Below, piece after piece: positions 1 to 13,173 of a stretch of 64,000 bases of DNA. The DNA comes from Beroe forskalii (taxonomy: Eukaryota > Ctenophora > Nuda > Beroida > Beroidae), in NCBI GenBank assembly GCA_011033025.1, contig WFMF01000003.1:1395483-1459482 (forward strand), given 5' to 3'. Every line of letters starts with the position of its first letter. Positions within the stretch are counted from its first letter, which is position 1. Below the pieces are notes generated by a model that saw only the letters and a list, made by a program, of their open reading frames with translations, ran no database searches and was not told the origin of the DNA. The translations under genes and the position numbers were made by a program.

Positions 1-290
1 CCCACTACTTTAACCTAGCTTTTAGTGAGACTTGTTAGATGATTTATCTAAGCTGTTTTGTATTGGGCCTATCATAGCTTACTGGTACTTTGCGTATAGT
101 TATAGTAATCTCTAGGTATTTGTGACTCTGTGGTCTTCTGAGTTCTTAGTTCTATAAGTTTGTCACGCTTAAATGGCTAAAATATTTCCCTCTCTGATAT
201 TTATTTGACGATGTCTAGGCGTGTAAGAAATGTTTTAATTTATTTATTATTATAAATCCTGCAGGGGAGTGATGAGCAGCTGCCAGGCAC
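1..290. other. Unannotated AT-rich sequence
   Basis: I see no coding exon, RNA gene or structured repeat here. The only gene-like signal starts just after it. Confidence 0.4.
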
Positions 291-482
291 TTGGCTGTGA
301 AATTGAGCAATAAGAGTGGGCAATCCTACAGTGACACTGTTGCCTTCGTGAAGAGACGCATAAGATTCGACCTTCTCAAGACATGTGTCATTTCACTCCG
401 GGGCTATAGAGGCAAACCCAAGGGAAAAACATCAGAAATGGACACACTTGATCTGAATCTCATACCAAAAACTGATTACTAA
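291..482 (+). pseudogene. Possible C-terminal tail of a retroelement ORF
   Basis: A short open frame of about 63 codons reads as a basic tail with a central RIRFDLLKTCVISLRGYRGK stretch. A hydrophobic-basic block ending in an 'LRG.RGK' motif resembles C-terminal tails seen on some invertebrate mobile-element ORFs. I cannot name the family. Nothing upstream in the window continues the frame, so if real it is a truncated relic. The next 600 bases (483-1080) are AT-rich and hold nothing I recognise. Confidence 0.25.
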
Positions 483-1082
483 TTGATTGGGGACATTTAC
501 TCCCATATCTTGTTGTTGAGATAAAAATACAATTTGAAATTTGATTTTTACCCATAAGGCCAGTTCTTATATTCTAACTTTGCTTTCACCCTTTAGTTTC
601 AGGAGTTTCGATAATTTTTTTATTCATCAGTAATTTATCAAATTTGTTTTACACTCAGTTTATTCTATAATCAGATTTGTAATCATGTTTCTCGGTGCTC
701 TGGGATTCCCCAACATCAAATTACATTATATGACATTCATATACGTTGGTTTCATATATTGATATTTGTCAGACTGTTGAAAATATTTTGACTTCAGATA
801 ATATTATCGTTTCTTAATCATTGTAATTGTGATACACCTCTCATTACAAATGTTGGGTGCTTTCTCAACCTGTATTTTATAATATTTGACTCTCTTCGGA
901 GATTTTTCCTAATATATTTTAAGGGATCTGAGTTATACCATTATCACCTGCTGTATATATATGTATACCATTATCACCTACTGTATACCATTATTATTGT
1001 GTGTGTTGAATTTATTGATCTCTTATATTTGTACAGTAGCCTTGTGGCTGGTTGTATATCCTGCCTGTGTGTATTACATACC

Positions 1083-2225
1083 ATGGCTCCAGTAATCGAC
1101 ATGCAAACCACTGATGAAAGGAGGATCAATGAAGTGCTCCATGCAGCTAGTGCTTGGATGGTAAATGTGGTGAAGGGAATGAACTGTGAGGATGTCAACC
1201 ATGTTACACCTGCTTAGGTAAACCAAATGAGCAAGGACAACTTATGGATTTGGACTAGGTTCAGCTACATCCATCAGCAAAATAAGCCCGGGCTGAGAAA
1301 GATCATGGATGAGCTGGGCTCAACAAGAGCTGAACTTGTGAAGTCTCAGAACAGGATAATTGAACAGCAGCAAGAGACCATCATGAGCAAGGACAAACTT
1401 CTGGCATTGGTGCTGAGAGCTGTCATGAAATCAGTTTCAGAGACAGTCAAAGCTAAGATAAAGTCCTACAGCAATGTCATCAAGAGCACAAGTGCATCTG
1501 CGCCACAGATCACTTCCGACAAGCTGAAAAGCACTATAAAGTCAGCACTTCAAGAAGAAGACTGCAGTATTTCACTACATTCAACCCTAGCTCAATGTGA
1601 CAAGATAACAAGTGACATCAGTACACAGTATGGGACATTGAGGTTATTAACAGCCCAAATAAAACCTGAAATTATATTATAACTAAATAAACTCTCTCAA
1701 AAGCACTAGCTCTCATCACAAGAATATTAATATGATATAACGTATATGATGAGATTCAAGGATTGAACCAACAGATTGACAAACTATTATACACGATAAA
1801 CACTTACCCCACAGGGGTACCAACTCCTCTAATGTACAGGTAGAGTTCTTCTTCACTTCTTCTGCCTTCTATTGCCACCAAACTGTCCTGAATGATCCTT
1901 CTTCCTATGTACTGTACTGTGTACTGATGTCAATTGCTATCTTGCCATATCTAGCTAGGGTGGAAGTGGTGAAATACCAATGCGAGGATATGTCAAGCAG
2001 AGTCCAGGAAGTCTTCACTGAGTTTAGGATGAAACCTATAACTGAAGTATGTTGTTTTGGCTAGACAGGGACAAAAGAATGACATAGATCAGTCAAGGTT
2101 ATTTTCTTTTGTGTCAGCTCAGCAAAGCATGTTCTCCTTCAGGTGAAGAGGCTCTGGAACTCTGAGAAGTTCAGTTCAGTCTTCATGCAGCGCAACAGGA
2201 CGCCAGAGGAGAGATCAGAGCAATC
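1083..2225 (+). pseudogene. Decayed non-LTR retrotransposon ORF1 remnant
   Basis: Three collinear pieces on the plus strand look like parts of one ORF1-type protein, broken by stops and frame changes. The piece at 1227-1682 is a charged coiled coil (IIEQQQETIMSKDKLL) followed by a KIKSYSNVIKS segment. That matches in order and spacing the coiled coil plus KKSYSEAASS segment of the intact ORF1 at 33,107-34,045. Around 1,980-2,040 comes a short MSSRVQEVFTEFR-like piece. Near 2,150-2,220 comes FSSVFMQRNRTPEERSEQ, the counterpart of the FKSVFICPDRTLMQRKEH block there. It is an old insertion just upstream of CLINT1. Confidence 0.5.
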
Positions 2226-2413
2226 AAATTCAACAAAGTTTCCATGATACTTGTATTATGCTAGTTTAATAATCAGTTTTCAAATATTAGAAAATTTTCA
2301 TTTGGTATATTTATTTTATGCTGTCTAGATTTAATAATTATAATAATATCAATAATAAATTCATAGGGTCAAGTAATCAAGCCTTGTCAACTGTTTTTCT
2401 TGATACTAGGCAC

Positions 2414-5400
2414 ATGGCAAACCTCAACTTTCGGATAGACATGTGGGATATACGAAGATTTGGTGATAAAGTGTGAGTTCCAAAACTGTAAATTCAATTT
2501 CAACTTATCATTTTTGTGGCACAAGATAATATTTTATGGCACTGCCATTTGACAATCAAGCCTTCTTTTTGGGTGCTGAAAATGCTCTGGATGGGCTTTG
2601 ATATTGTGTGCAGCACTTACATGCACATGCAAGTAATGTTCCTACATCTGCATGTTTTCAGCACTTTTGCTGCTGCAATTTGCTGTGACACAATGCTATG
2701 TTTTGCCGCAGCAAATTCCATCTGAATGGCTACCAAGTACCAAATTTCATGATCTGATGTTGAATAACTGATCATGAATGAAGTTTTCATCAATGAATTG
2801 ATGATAACTATTTTCAGGACAAATGTTGTGATGAACTACACAGATGCTGAAACAAAGGTAAAATTGATTTTAAAAAAATTTACCTGCCATGTCCCATGTA
2901 AATTGTCTCACTTAAAAAGTGTTGTGTTCAGTCATTCGAACACCCTCAATGATAAACTTGCGGTGACATTTCGAACTACATTTTTGTGTGTGGTGTAAGT
3001 TTTCACGATGAAAAGACATATAAAGAACAAATCTGTACACCACCTAAACTTATGCTGGGCACACAAAACTGCAATCCGAACTGATATTGTAATGTACTCT
3101 AAACCATCCTGTTTGCTTTCAAAAGTTCAGAGACTTCTCTCTTCAGGTACGTGAGGCATCAAATGATGATCCATGGGGTCCATCAGGTTCCCTCATGCAG
3201 GAAATAGCCAGGTTAACCTACCAGTACACAACGTATGAGGAGGTCATGTCTATGCTGTGGAAGAGGATGTTCGAAAACACAAAGAACTGGAGAAGAATTT
3301 ACAAGGTGAATACATTTAGTATTCACTAATCACTTATACTAGAAGGTCCAAAATACTGTACTAGCAGTAATTGTGTTTTTCCAATTAAGTCGACATGAAG
3401 CAAAAAATATGTGCATAATATTGTTGAGACTGGCTTGTAATAAGCATCCGGGGAACCATTGCAACTTCCAAAATGATCCGTAACATCTTGGATTATAATA
3501 TCTTGTTGGTCTTCATTTAGCCAGCTGAAAATGTGAGAGTCGTTTTTGTTAGTTAAATAAAAGCCAATAAGGTAATGTTTAACATTTCAGTGCCTGTTGA
3601 TTCTCTCATATTTGGTTAAGAATGGGAGTGAGAGGACCGTGGAAAATGCAAGGGATCATCTTTTTGACCTGAGTCCTTTGGAGAGCTACACTTTCACAGA
3701 TGAAAATGGCAAAGACCAAGGAATCAATGGTTATTATGATGGAACCCACTTAGGGAAATTTATTCAGTTATCCAAAAACATTCTACAGTCTGTTGTTGGC
3801 GTATTTACAGTGTAAATAAAATATACGCCAACAAGTTTACACACACCTTTAGTACATTCTGAATATCATTGATATCCATTTCCATTCATTGCTCAAATTA
3901 TATCTATGAAATGGACATCAATAAACCATTTAATCTCTCTCCATCAGTCCGACAAAGGGTATCGGAGCTGATAGCATTTCTGAAGGATGACGAAATGATC
4001 CGGGATGAGCGGAAGAAGGCACGGAAGAACAGAGACAAGTACACGGGGGTTTCCAGCGACGAATTCTCCTCATTCGGAAACACTGCGAGAGGTGAGGAAT
4101 ATGGAGTGGATTTGTTAAAAAGCAGTGTGTCTGACTTTTCAAACTTGATTGATGATCGATATATAGCTCTATATAAATTGAATCTCTCTGATCTACTTCT
4201 CAATATTTTACCTTAATTGAGCATTCGATTGCCGAATACCTTTCTCTTGTCTCGTTTAAAAGCAGTTAATTTTGTGGAGCTACTTTTCTTGTGGCTACAT
4301 AATTGATATATATTCTATCCCTGTATTATATCACTAATTATTTGTGTTTTTCTGCCTGGCGAGAGGACGAATCACTGACCCAAAGCCGCAATACGGATTT
4401 CAAGAATCTAACCTTGACAAATTGCGTATGTTTTAACTGCATGAGTGTCACCCCCGAGTTGGGTGGTGGCACTGACCCTCATCTAAATCATATTGTACTG
4501 GTATCGTAATATACTTCATTATGCACGCTTTTCTTCATAAAAGCTTTGGGAAGCACAAATCTTAATTCTTGTAGACTTATTATTGTTCTAACATCACAAT
4601 ATTTTACTTTATTTGGGTTTATCACCTTCTTATACTTGAATAGTAATCAATCTAGAATGTCCATGAATGATGATGCATGAATACTCAGTGTTCACCTGAA
4701 TTTGTTGAGCTTTATCAACCACCATCTAACATTTTATCTTCCTATCTTCATCATCGGGTGCATTTTCAGTGTCTTTAAGTCTTCACTGCACGTGTTTTGG
4801 ATTAAACAAGATAAGAAATATCTATTTTTCATGATCAGTCACTTGTTAGGATCCCATACACCATTATGTGTCGGTGCAATGACTCTATGACATTCACACC
4901 ATTGACTGCTTTGAAGTCGTGACGTCATCCAATCCCCTCGTCATTTCAACCCATTGTCAGACCGGCCATACTGAATGAAGCAACTCATAATGAAGCCATA
5001 TCATATGATAGATATTACGTTAACAGATGATAGTCGATAGATATGCAGATATCACGACAACAGATGATAGATAATGTAATTAACCTAAGACCTTTAATAG
5101 AGATTGTGTTACATGCCAAATCACGAGTGCAACCCTTCTGTACTGGGGTTTGTAGAATTAAACACAAAATAAATATGCCTTCATTCCATCATGTCTCTAA
5201 AATGGAGGAAGAAAACCGAGACTTTCACGTTTATTACCATGACCCTCCTACTGTTCCAAATGATGTGATTACGTTGTAGTTTAGAACTGAAGTTATAGTT
5301 TGGGACAGGAGCTTTAGCCTTTAGAACGGTGTTGATTATTAGTACAAGTTAGAACTAGAGCTGTTTAATAAGTACTTTAGTTAGTGCACACCACAACAAA

Positions 5401-8400
5401 TAAATTTATTGTACCATCTTCCATACTCATGTTAACCAATAGGAAACATTTATGATACTATGTTAACTTACATTCCACATAGGTTGTTTCTTACACTCCA
5501 TATAATACTTCGTTACTTACAAACACTCCATTATAGTGTGTTATATTAAACTATTATAATCTGAATATAGCCTAAGTTCCCTGATGAGTCCCCTTCAAAT
5601 TTCCTGGATGGTTAACTCATGCATAAAGTTAATTCAGCTGATTACGATTATCACATGATGATATTCGAAAGCTCCTGATTTTAACGAAACTTTCAATAAA
5701 CATTTCCAGCTTACCCATAATGAATTAACTCACTCAGTCCCTGATTGCAGGGAACTCCATAACGAATACTGGTATCTTTGACAAGAAGAAGAGTAAATGG
5801 GATGATGATGAAGACTTTAAGATAAAGGACGACCTCAAAGCCTGGAAACCAAAAACCGATGGGGGATTGTGTGGTTTGTTTAGAATTTCTATTCTTTTCA
5901 AATGATCATTTCACTGTATCAAAGTATTAAATACAGTGCGTCAGTGTAAAGTAGCAAAGCTTTGAAATTGTGATATGCTGAAGTAACACTGCATTCTTTA
6001 TTTGGTGCTGTATTTTGGCTTTTAAGATACCGTAGCTATTCTCTTTGATGCACCACACATACATTCTCTGTGTATTCCTACCTCTCCAGATTTCCATGGA
6101 ATGAATTAGACATGCAAATCCGTGGGTAAGGACTAGGTAGGATGACGTCATCCATTGATTATGTTAACCTTTGATGATGACGTCACACTCAACCACCAAT
6201 TCAGCAAATATCGGAATCTTTGAATGTGAAGTCACATCGCCACAGATATTTGTTATGCAATATCTCACAACATATTCAAATACTGATGCACTGTATGGTG
6301 TAATGACTTAATGAGTGTATAAAACATTCTACACAGTACACTTTACACTGTGTATTGACCATGTACATCATGCATTACTTAGTACTCATTGCATAACCAC
6401 TGACACAGTCAGACACCGCACATATTTAAATTGCTAAATTGCAGATAACATTAGCAATTGCTTGAACAGAGGTCTACTGAGGTCAGAGTATAATTTACCA
6501 CAATGGTAGTGGCACTTAATTGATACTGGGTTGATCAGCTGTGTACCTAAACCATGAACTCAAGATAGACAACTTTTCCATCCCTACATTTTATACGTAC
6601 ATAGAGTTCTATCACCTGAAACGTGCTATATGCACAGTACACATCCCCTCAATGTAAGAATGGAAAATGTACAATATACATCACCTAAATGTACAATGTA
6701 TAAATGTACAATGTATATCCCCAATACACACTCTACACTCCCACTTCTCCGCAGAACAGATAACTGGGGAAGTGGTCTGAGGAAGCCCTACAAAGACGAG
6801 ATAGAGGATGCCGAGGAGAAAGGGTGAGTAGATCTTCACTCTTTTCAAGGCTTTATTGAGGGGTTCAGGGGTTGTATTTTACAAATCTTTAGAAAATCTT
6901 TAGTTTTTAGTTTTTACTTTTTTTAGACGAGCTGTCTGTGCAGAAATATTCATAAGACCCTGTTTCAAATGATGTAACTTGGTAGTGCCTCTTTCCGGTT
7001 TTTATTAGGTCACACAAGGGCACTAAGTCGACCTAATGATTGTTTTCCTGTACGACACCCTTTGTTTGGTGTAATACGATAATTATGAAAATCATGTAGC
7101 CATTGTCGAATTATAAACTCATCAACCCCAATGTCATGCGTCTTAGATAATCCATTTATATGTGAAGTGTGGTAATTCTAAACCCTTATATAGAGTATTG
7201 TACATTAAATAAGGGATTAAGTATAGCCAATGTTTGATGTGGGGTCCTGTTACTAGGTTCCAATAGGTTCAATAGACAGCCATTAGGTTTATAAGAAATG
7301 GTAAAAATATCCTAACATATCCTACACTTTCTTTTGAGAAAAGCAAAAGAAAAAGTCGTTTCTCTGAGAGTTGAAAAAAGCCGGAATTTGATTCTTAATT
7401 CTATACTTTGTGCTACTACATACTGTACTGCTTATCTGTGTTTCTATAAATTCAATTTAGCATTGTCCTTGCAGCCCTTATTTCATGCAAGCACATGTTA
7501 GCGCCAACTTAACGTCTTGATAGATCCCTATTGCCGCCATGTTAGCACTATATTAGCGCCCTTTGCACTCCGTGTTAACACAATGTTAGCGCCCTTTTAA
7601 CGCCCCGCTACTGCTATATCTTGCTAGCTGTCACTGCGTCCCTTTTCCAGCACCTCCAATGAAGAGAAGGGTTTTGATATCGTGAAGGAAGCTGAGGAGG
7701 AGACACATCAGGAGGAGGAAGAGGAGGATGATTTCAGCTTTATCCGTTCCAAGTCCTCCTCCATCCCAGGGGAGCAGCCCCAGGGGGAGCAGCCCCAGGG
7801 GGAGACCTTGTAGACCCTTCCTCTGCTGCCCCTGCTGCTGCAGCGCCGCGCAAAAAGGCGGAACCCAGCAAACTGCTGGAGCTGGGAGCTGCTGCTAACT
7901 TTGCTACCACGTAAGATGTCTTTGAGTGTTGCATTGGTGGGTTGTGTAGATGTGAAGGGTTTTTATAGCAGAATGTGTTGTCATGTGAAGTGTTTGTTCT
8001 GTTTCTAGTGGAGTGCTAACTTTGCTTTTTGTGCAGTATTTACTATTAATTGGGTGTTGTGGTAGGAGGTTGTGAAGCTATGTCACAAGTTTATTCAGTG
8101 TATAGTAGAAATTGCCGTGACCATGTCTAAAGGATATTGTGCAATGAAGTGTCAAGTATTCGATAAATGTGTGACGCGTGCTCCATTTACTTATGTTGTT
8201 CGTGTAATTTGTTTATTTGTTCAAATTCTGATGTGTGTAATAACTCAATTATTTAAAGCACTGTGTTATTATACGTAACCACATTCGATAGCTCAATGAT
8301 GGAAAATTGAACTGTGCTATGTGTTATAGGATAGTTTGATGAAAGATAGTGAATGCAAAACTTTGTATAAAAGTTTTTGAGGAGAAAATTGTTGAAATTA

Positions 8401-11400
8401 AGTCTCAGTTCCCCCAAAATTCTTCCCCCGATCATATATGAAGGAATAAATGATTTGTATCAACTGTTTTATTTTCTAACGCTCTGTATATCGTTCCTGA
8501 CTATTAGAGGCTATGAGTAAGGCATGAACCATGTGAATTGCAAACCCGATAATTGCAATCAAAAAGCGGCAGCTAGGCTACATTGAGCACTTTGCTAAAT
8601 GGTGCTGTGCACTAGCACGTGTGATTGTGTGTGTATTCAAATTGACTTCATTGTTTACCAGTGTATATCTAATGTGTAATTGTGAACCTAGTTCTTGTAA
8701 CAAATCTTGTGTATTTGGTTTGATTGGTGTGTATTGCTTCACTTTGCTATACATCTCTAGCTAATGTGAACAGTGTGTCATGTACATGCCTCAATCTCTC
8801 AATGTACACTTTGCATCATTACACTAACCCCTGCCTCCCCAGACAAAAGCCAGTGGCTGCCCCTCCCTCCCAACCCACAGCTACAACTGCTTCTGAGAGT
8901 GCAGTGTTTGATCCGTTTAACACTGCCGGCAGTGCAACCCCCACTGCCACTTCAGCAGTGAGTGATGATCTGGTGTCTTTCTCTGAACCTGTGTCTACTG
9001 CCGCTACTGGTAAGATCGTGCTTTGTGTACTGCGTGTATTTGCTGTTATTCTTATGCCTTTCTTAATGTGTGCTATGAAGAGTGAAACCTGTTCGTCAAA
9101 AACTGTGCTAGGGCGTCATTACGAAGTGACACCTGTTCGTCACAACTCTGTGTTGTGATGAACTGACACCTGTTCGTCACAGCACTGTGCTATGACGAAC
9201 TGACACCTGTTCACCACATCACTGTGATGTGACGAACTGTCACCTGTTCGTCACAGCACTATGCTATGACAAAGTGACACCAGTTCGTCACAGCACAGTG
9301 CTATGACGAACTGAGACCTGTTCGTCACAGCACTGTGCTATGACGAAGTGACACCTGTTCGTCACAGCACTGTGCCATTAAGAAGTGACACCAGTTCGTC
9401 ACAGCACAGTGCTATGACGAACTGAGACCTGTTTGTCACAGCACTGTGCTATGACGAAGTGACACCTGTTCGTCACAGCACTGTGGTATGACAAACTGAT
9501 ACCTGTTCGTTTTATCGCTGTGCTATGCTTTTTTGGTTCAAAATCTTCAAAAGAATTTAGAAACTTTTAGTCTGAATATTAGCCTGAAGTTTACTCGGAG
9601 ACTTATAATCTGAGTAAATGTTCCTGTTAAATGTGGAAAGTTTGCTGCCAATGACGCTTTGCTGAATGTTTTTCAGCTGCTGCTACTTCTTCTGCTAGTG
9701 ACCCCTTTCAAGAAAAATCTGATAATGCTGACGATGGTAAGAAGTGGGATTTAACCTTTGCTAGAATGCGGCTATTTCTGTTGTTCTGTATGAATGTTCA
9801 CGAAATCACATGTTTCATTATACGTGATAACTTTGATATCAGCTCACCAGGAAACATATACCTGTCAAAACTTTGATTCTGGGTTTAAGAAATTAATTAA
9901 GGAAGTTATTTTCGTTAGAAAATACCTGATACGCTACTTTGTTTCGGTCTAAAATGTACGCGTAATTCTGTCTTCTGACCAAATTACTAGAATTAGTGAG
10001 TTTTGAAATGCTCCGTGACACATTGCTTCTGACACGTAATCTTCTTATCAGGAAGATCAAATGACATATATGATGTGATCATATGCGTGAAATTATTTCA
10101 GTGCAAACCTATTAGCCCAAAGAAGGAGAAATGAGTGCATATTGCATAAAACCATTCCCAGGGGCCCTTAGAGAGCAATTACCGAGGCTATGTCCGGCAG
10201 AACAGTTGCCACAAGGCTCCCAGCTCATTACGACTGGAAAACGTATCCCAAAGGTCTTGTAGAATGGCAGCCTTAGCAATTAAAATCCTTTCAAATCACG
10301 CGATTACAGTGTCCCCGTCACACTTTTACGACTTAAATGGAATTTACGTAACGCGCGAAGGCATTAAATTTATGCGCTGTATCGCACTAAAAGCATTGAC
10401 AAGTTGCGCGCGCCCGACTTCCGCGCGCGCATGTGCAATTAAATTAAGGGCGGTTACTGACTAATTACATCTTACGACACATTTTGCAGGCTATTTCGTC
10501 ATAATTACGTGTCAAAATAACTTAATCATGTGAATCAAGATTGTACAAAAGAAAGAAAAACAATTTTGTCGTATCAAAGGATAATATCAAGATGTTTACA
10601 CAAGCAATCTCACATCATGTCACAGTGCATACATAGCATGACGTGTCGTTTGCACACTCGCATACATACCAATGATTTCCCTAAATAAACATCCGAACAC
10701 GTACACATTAACGCTGATGTATTCCTTTCACAGCCAATCGAATTAGTCATCGCAAATTGCATCAAAATTTCACATTACCTACTGCATCTCAAAACACCAC
10801 GTAACATGTTTAAAGTCTCGTTACGTCTGCCAACTTTACATGCATGATGATGACAATATCTTTATCCAACACAATTTCAGGTTTTGCTGATTTCACTTCG
10901 TTCCAATCTGCTCCACCGCCGTCAAAACCCGCTGCGAATGGACTTGAAGCAGACCTGTTCGGCCTCAGCCTGGTAAGAACTTGAGGATGGATTTTCCCTT
11001 CCAGGGCTGATTCCTTGTACTATCATAACGTCTATATTTTTTGTCAAAATGTAAATGAAACGTATATGGCTTACTCATTCGCGTTTCACCTTCAGGGCCC
11101 TTCCCAAGCTGCCCCCACATCCAACACAGTAACTCAAGAAAGTTCTGATCCTTTCGCGGCCTTCGCTGAGATCAAGCCCCAGCCCAGCTCTCAACAACCC
11201 AACTTACTGGACGACTTCTCCATGCCAGCCTCCCAACCTGTCATGGGTTCCTCCACTGTTCCTACTCAGAGCATGCAGGCGCCCATGATGACACCCCAAC
11301 AACAGCCCATGCTGCAAACCACGCAGCCCATGTTCTCCCAGGGCTTCAGCAACCAGCCTGCCATGTTCAGTAGCCAGGGTGCCATGATGCCAACTCAGGG

Positions 11401-12220
11401 TAACATGGCGTCTACTGCCATGCAGCCCAAATCTAACCAGCAACCCCAGCCATCCAAGGTAAGAAATCACATTTAGATGGTCTGATAAATGTAGGTTATC
11501 GTTCATTAGCAATGCGTCTATAGTTAGCAATGCGTAATTCTTAGGCCAAGACAAACAACCAACATTTTGATGCCACAGTGTTCTATGTATTGTAAACGGG
11601 TTTCCTTATCAAAACATTTTTCAGACTGGGATGTGGAACGCGAGTGGAGTAGACATTTCGCTGGATAACCTCGCCCCAAGCAATGCTCCCAAGAACAACC
11701 GTGGCGTCCCAATGGCTCAAATGATGGTGAGATGACATTTTTTATGTAAAAAATTAAACCTTTTTCGAGAGAATGTTCCCTACAGGCTACACATATAAAA
11801 ATTCTCGGAGGCTTCAGTCTTCATTTTCATTGCTAAATGAATCCCCCTTTTTAAATTATTGTCAACTCGATTAATTTTCAGCAGCCTCAATTCAACCAGT
11901 TTGGTGCCATGCCCAACATGCAACAAGGTATGCCTCCTATGCAACAAGGTATGCCCCCCATGCAACAAGGTATGCCACCCATGCAACAAGGTATGCCCCC
12001 CATGCAACAAGGTATGCCCAAAATGCAGCAGGGTATGCCGAACATGCCACAGAACATGTCGAGTATGCCGATGAGCACTATGGGCATGCAGCAGCAGTCG
12101 TCTGGCATGCCTTCCGGATTCGGACAGTTCAATGCCATGGGCGGGGCGCCCTCTCAGAACTTTGGCAACATGCCAGGTGGGTTCAGTAGCCAGCCTCAGC
12201 AGCTAGGTAACTTCAGCTGA
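2414..12220 (+). CDS. CLINT1: Clathrin interactor 1 / epsinR-like ENTH-domain adaptor, 14 coding exons
   Basis: EpsinR-type adaptor for clathrin traffic at the trans-Golgi network and endosomes. Exons: 2414-2472, 2818-2857, 3147-3305, 3591-3729, 3948-4091, 5751-5868, 6755-6823, 7651-7910, 8843-9009, 9677-9736, 10881-10972, 11096-11458, 11625-11726, 11882-12220. All junction phases agree. Exons 1-5 give the ENTH domain (TNVVMNY, NDDPWGPSG, KNGSERTVENARDHLFDL, DERKKARKNRDKYTGVSS). Later exons carry DPF motifs (VFDPF, SDPF) for AP appendages, a DLFGLSL clathrin-box-like motif, and DISLDNLAP, close to the human ISLDNLLP block. The protein ends in LGNFS. An AG just before the ATG hints at an upstream untranslated exon. 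Exon 6 needs a weak donor (gtgtgg). Exon 8 has a frameshift, listed separately. Introns hold unique AT-rich sequence, a hairpin satellite (intron 9) and a MITE-end fragment (3,553-3,576). Confidence 0.9.
7766..7812 (+). other. CLINT1: Frame break in CLINT1 exon 8 within a GC-rich 15-bp repeat
   Basis: Exon 8 opens in the frame set by exon 7 and runs through an acidic EEE/DDF stretch into three tandem 15-bp units of CAGCCCCAGGGGGAG type. That frame then reads ETL and hits TAG at 7810-7812. The downstream half of the exon is clearly coding in another frame (DLVDPSSAAPA, then KLLELGAAANF, which parallels human IDLGAAAHY), and that frame is the one exon 9 accepts. One base seems to be missing in a G-run. 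A consensus error is the simplest explanation; a true null allele is possible. Confidence 0.7.
9080..9530. repeat. 37-bp palindromic minisatellite in CLINT1 intron 9
   Basis: About twelve tandem units of roughly 37 bp, each containing TTCGTCACAGCACTGTGCTA followed by TGACGAA. Each unit has an inverted repeat (GTTCGTCA...TGACGAAC) around an AGCACAGTGCT core, so every monomer can form a hairpin. The same satellite is in the inverted gene copy and in COPS3 intron 1. Confidence 0.9.
11909..12056 (+). repeat. CLINT1: 21-bp in-frame repeat encoding MPPMQQG heptads
   Basis: Within the last CLINT1 exon a 21-bp unit (ATGCCNCCNATGCAACAAGG plus T) is repeated in frame. It gives MPNMQQG, four MPPMQQG, then MPKMQQG and the degenerate MPNMPQN. 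The region is a low-complexity Met/Pro/Gln tract in the disordered tail. The inverted copy keeps the same repeat with one Gly-to-Ser change. Confidence 0.9.
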
Positions 12221-13173
12221 TTCACACCCCCAACACTCCTCTACCAACCTGCGCTGGCTCAGCAAGGAGTTGGCAGATCATTACCAGTGTATTGAAGAGA
12301 AAGAATGCACAGAAGTACTAGCTATGTGTGTGTTATTGAGGTAATTGTGGAGTATTACGTGTTTTTAATATATAAATCGCAATCCGCCATTTTCTTTCAG
12401 CTTTCAAAATCATATCAAACACAGAAATTGTTTTCCAGAACAAGTCAAAGTTCAAATTATTGGCTTTAAAAAGCTTATAATATTCCTTCTGACATCAGTC
12501 AATAATTTTAATATCTGAATGCCTTAATTTTATTATTTTGTGATTTTTGTAACAAATATAAATATTGATTTATTCATCCTTAAAGTGTATCGGGCCGTAT
12601 TTGATCTAGCAGTTGATTTATTTATACATAGCTGTACAGCGAAATTAACTTAGGATTCCCTGATGAACTTTTAAAAAGATTTGGTATCACTTTTACGTAG
12701 CACAAAATGCTTGATTTAGTTATACATTTGATTCTGAAATCTAGAACGGTGTTTCAAAAGTTAACTTTAATTCACTCCAAATCTATAATCTAGAAGCTCA
12801 TATCAATGCACGTTCCTCTTTGAAATACGCAAGCTTTTTTGGAATTTTGATTGCTGATATTCAGACTTGAACTTCCAATGCAGACTGTGGCTCAATTCAA
12901 AATTCAACCAGTAGCACGTTCTTATGATTGCGGAGTGATATATTTGGGATTAAAGTCGCTCTTCATCCCATCTACATGAGGATATTGTGATCGTGCAGCA
13001 CGTTTTAGAAAATATATAGAAATTAATTGATTGTGGAAGTTTGGAGTGGTCGGAAAAATCTGTTTCTCATGAACGATTAGTGTGACTGATCTAAATTTCA
13101 AGTTAAGGTTCGAGTAGTTATGACAATGGGGTGTTCACTTTAGCATTTAAATGTAAACAGTTCATAATTTTTG
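12221..13173. other. CLINT1: CLINT1 3' flank
   Basis: AT-rich sequence without open frames, presumably 3' UTR and flank. It ends at the tandem-duplication junction around 13,174. The first ~320 bases are also present in the inverted copy. Confidence 0.5.

Noticed and set aside
5043..5279. 78-codon frame in CLINT1 intron 5
   Set aside because: Lies inside a spliced intron and shows no motif or repeat-element similarity.
11859..12138. Cys-rich frames (NKVC, GIPCCM repeats)
   Set aside because: Other-frame readings of the MPPMQQG exon; the same shadows occur in the inverted copy.
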